DNA of 64,000 nucleotides. Source: Moesziomyces globuligerus (lineage: Eukaryota > Basidiomycota > Ustilaginomycetes > Ustilaginales > Ustilaginaceae). The notes under the pieces were generated by a model. The model saw only the letters and a program-made list of their open reading frames with translations, searched no databases and was not told where the DNA came from. The stretch is from NCBI GenBank assembly GCA_030849465.1, contig JARVLF010000003.1, positions 607,221 to 671,220 on the forward strand, given 5' to 3'. This document shows positions 63,132-64,000 of this stretch, in pieces; the stretch's first letter is position 1; every line of letters begins with the position of its first letter. The position numbers were made by a program, and so were the translations under genes.

Positions 63132-63424
63132 TTCCAGATCCTTTTGACGGTGGGTTTCCAACTTTTGGACGCGCTCAGCATCCAGCGGTCCCTGGTCTGC
63201 CCTCATGGAAGACGGTCCAATTCAAAAATCTGACGCGTTGAATTTCATAGGAAGACAGTCTGCTTCAAAAATCAAGACGGTCTGCTTCAAAAATCAAGAC
63301 GGTCCACTTCAGAAATAAAGACGGTCTGCTTCAAAAATGGAGACGGTCCACTACAGTCAGAGAGACAGTCCACTACAGTCAGAGAGACGGTCAGCTACAG
63401 TCAGAGAGACGGTCAGCTACAAAA
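63132..63424 (+). repeat. Telomere-associated repeat, copy 3
   Basis: Same leader and eight 22-bp units (63254-63408); ends at the AAAAG shared with copy 1 and passes into unique sequence. Confidence 0.92.
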
Positions 63425-63434
63425 GGGAAACCGT

Positions 63435-63448
63435 CAAGGGCAAGTAGC
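63435..63448 (-). repeat. Right arm of 14-bp inverted repeat bracketing the TAS array
   Basis: CAAGGGCAAGTAGC, reverse complement of 62529-62542. Confidence 0.85.
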
Positions 63449-63504
63449 AGAGATGTGCACCCGTCAATGCCCATCACATCACCCACTCCCCTCCGCCAGC
63501 CAAT

Positions 63505-63744
63505 ATGTCACGGACAACCTGCCCTGTTTGCGGTCTCTCCTATGCGGCAACAAACATCACCAATCATTTGCGCAAGGCGCACAGCGGTGCACACGTCAGT
63601 CAGGAGGCTGCTGCTGCTGTTGGGCTGGTTGCATGCCAGTGCGGCCAGGTAGTGGTGAATGCTGTGTGCACGGGTGCTGGCTTGCACTTGGAGGCAGCAG
63701 CGGGGCCAGAGCCTGCGCCAGCGCTGACGCAGCTGCCACAATGA
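63505..63744 (+). CDS. Short zinc-finger ORF at the telomere, possibly the truncated start of a subtelomeric gene or retroelement
   Basis: 79 aa starting MSRTTCPVCGLSYAATNIT. The first 28 residues form a C2H2-type finger (CPVC, then HLRKAH: CX2CX11HX4H). A second CxC-containing stretch (VACQCGQVVVNA) follows, then an Ala/Pro-rich tail and a stop about 90 bp before the telomere. The reading direction is toward the chromosome end, so a longer gene could have been cut off by telomere addition, or could continue by splicing. Subtelomeric RecQ-like helicase genes are known in Ustilago maydis, and non-LTR elements with N-terminal fingers occur at fungal telomeres; neither identity is shown by this fragment. 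Confidence 0.4.
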   Translation: MSRTTCPVCGLSYAATNITNHLRKAHSGAHVSQEAAAAVGLVACQCGQVVVNAVCTGAGLHLEAAAGPEPAPALTQLPQ

Positions 63745-63835
63745 CAGCTGCTGCCTGCTCTGCCGGTGCTGATTTCTGCCTGTGCCAGAACAAAATTTTC
63801 ATCTGTGGCTGCTGCCACTGCCGCTGCTGTGGGCT

Positions 63836-64000
63836 GGGTTAGGGTTAGGGTTAGGGTTAGGGTTAGGGTTAGGGTTAGGGTTAGGGTTAGGGTTAGGGTT
63901 AGGGTTAGGGTTAGGGTTAGGGTTAGGGTTAGGGTTAGGGTTAGGGTTAGGGTTAGGGTTAGGGTTAGGGTTAGGGTTAGGGTTAGGGTTAGGGTAGGTA
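63836..64000 (+). repeat. Telomere (TTAGGG)n
   Basis: About 26 uninterrupted GGGTTA units to 63994, G-rich strand running 5'-3' toward the window end, which is the orientation of a right chromosome end. The last bases read GGGTAGGTA, a departure that may be end variation or read error. Confidence 0.98.

Noticed and set aside
62545..63424. CRISPR-like array
   Set aside because: 22-bp units are contiguous with no spacers and the host is a fungus; this is a minisatellite in a telomere-associated repeat.

Overview
The window is the end of a chromosome from a basidiomycete fungus, most likely a smut (Ustilaginales). The last ~160 bp are a (TTAGGG)n telomere in end-of-chromosome orientation. Genes are GC-rich with strongly C/G-ending codons, so long antisense shadow ORFs are common. 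Introns are few and short, with GTAAGT-type donors. The housekeeping proteins (Aip1, Sly41, Ubc6, Rai1, Gna1) look fungal. The species is not decided from sequence alone.

1-28 kb is an ordinary gene-dense arm: a partial secreted/membrane protein, Aip1, a class II aldolase-like enzyme, a mitochondrial-type twin-ABC ATPase, an MBOAT/wax-synthase-like acyltransferase, a GPI-anchored protein, Sly41 and Ubc6 head to head, Rai1, Gna1, a MAL-type sugar transporter, a Zn2Cys6 regulator, a Gfo/Idh/MocA oxidoreductase and an AMACR-type CoA-transferase III protein. 28.8-30.1 kb holds an ELO elongase with a variant histidine box.

30.1-37.9 kb is an accessory island, partly AT-richer. It carries fold-back elements with shared terminal inverted repeats, three tRNA-like (SINE-like) repeats, inverted duplications, and a 1005-aa intronless protein of unknown function with relaxed codon use and a degenerate P-loop.

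37.9-44.6 kb is a maltose/alpha-glucoside locus: a second MAL-type transporter divergent from a GH13 alpha-glucosidase across ~3 kb. The transporter at 18.5 kb is a paralogue. 44.7-61.6 kb is a subtelomeric catabolic block: a glutamine-synthetase-like enzyme divergent from an aldehyde dehydrogenase (suggesting amine or gamma-glutamyl-amine catabolism), an SDR, an OPT oligopeptide transporter, a salicylate-hydroxylase-like FAD monooxygenase divergent from a Zn2Cys6 regulator, an EthD-domain protein and a secreted type-B carboxylesterase.

61.6-64 kb is gene-poor subtelomere. It holds a three-copy telomere-associated repeat, each copy with an internal 22-bp minisatellite; the array is bracketed by a perfect 14-bp inverted repeat. 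A short ORF with a C2H2 finger follows, then the telomere. Exon borders given here come from reading splice sites and frame continuity, not from transcripts.
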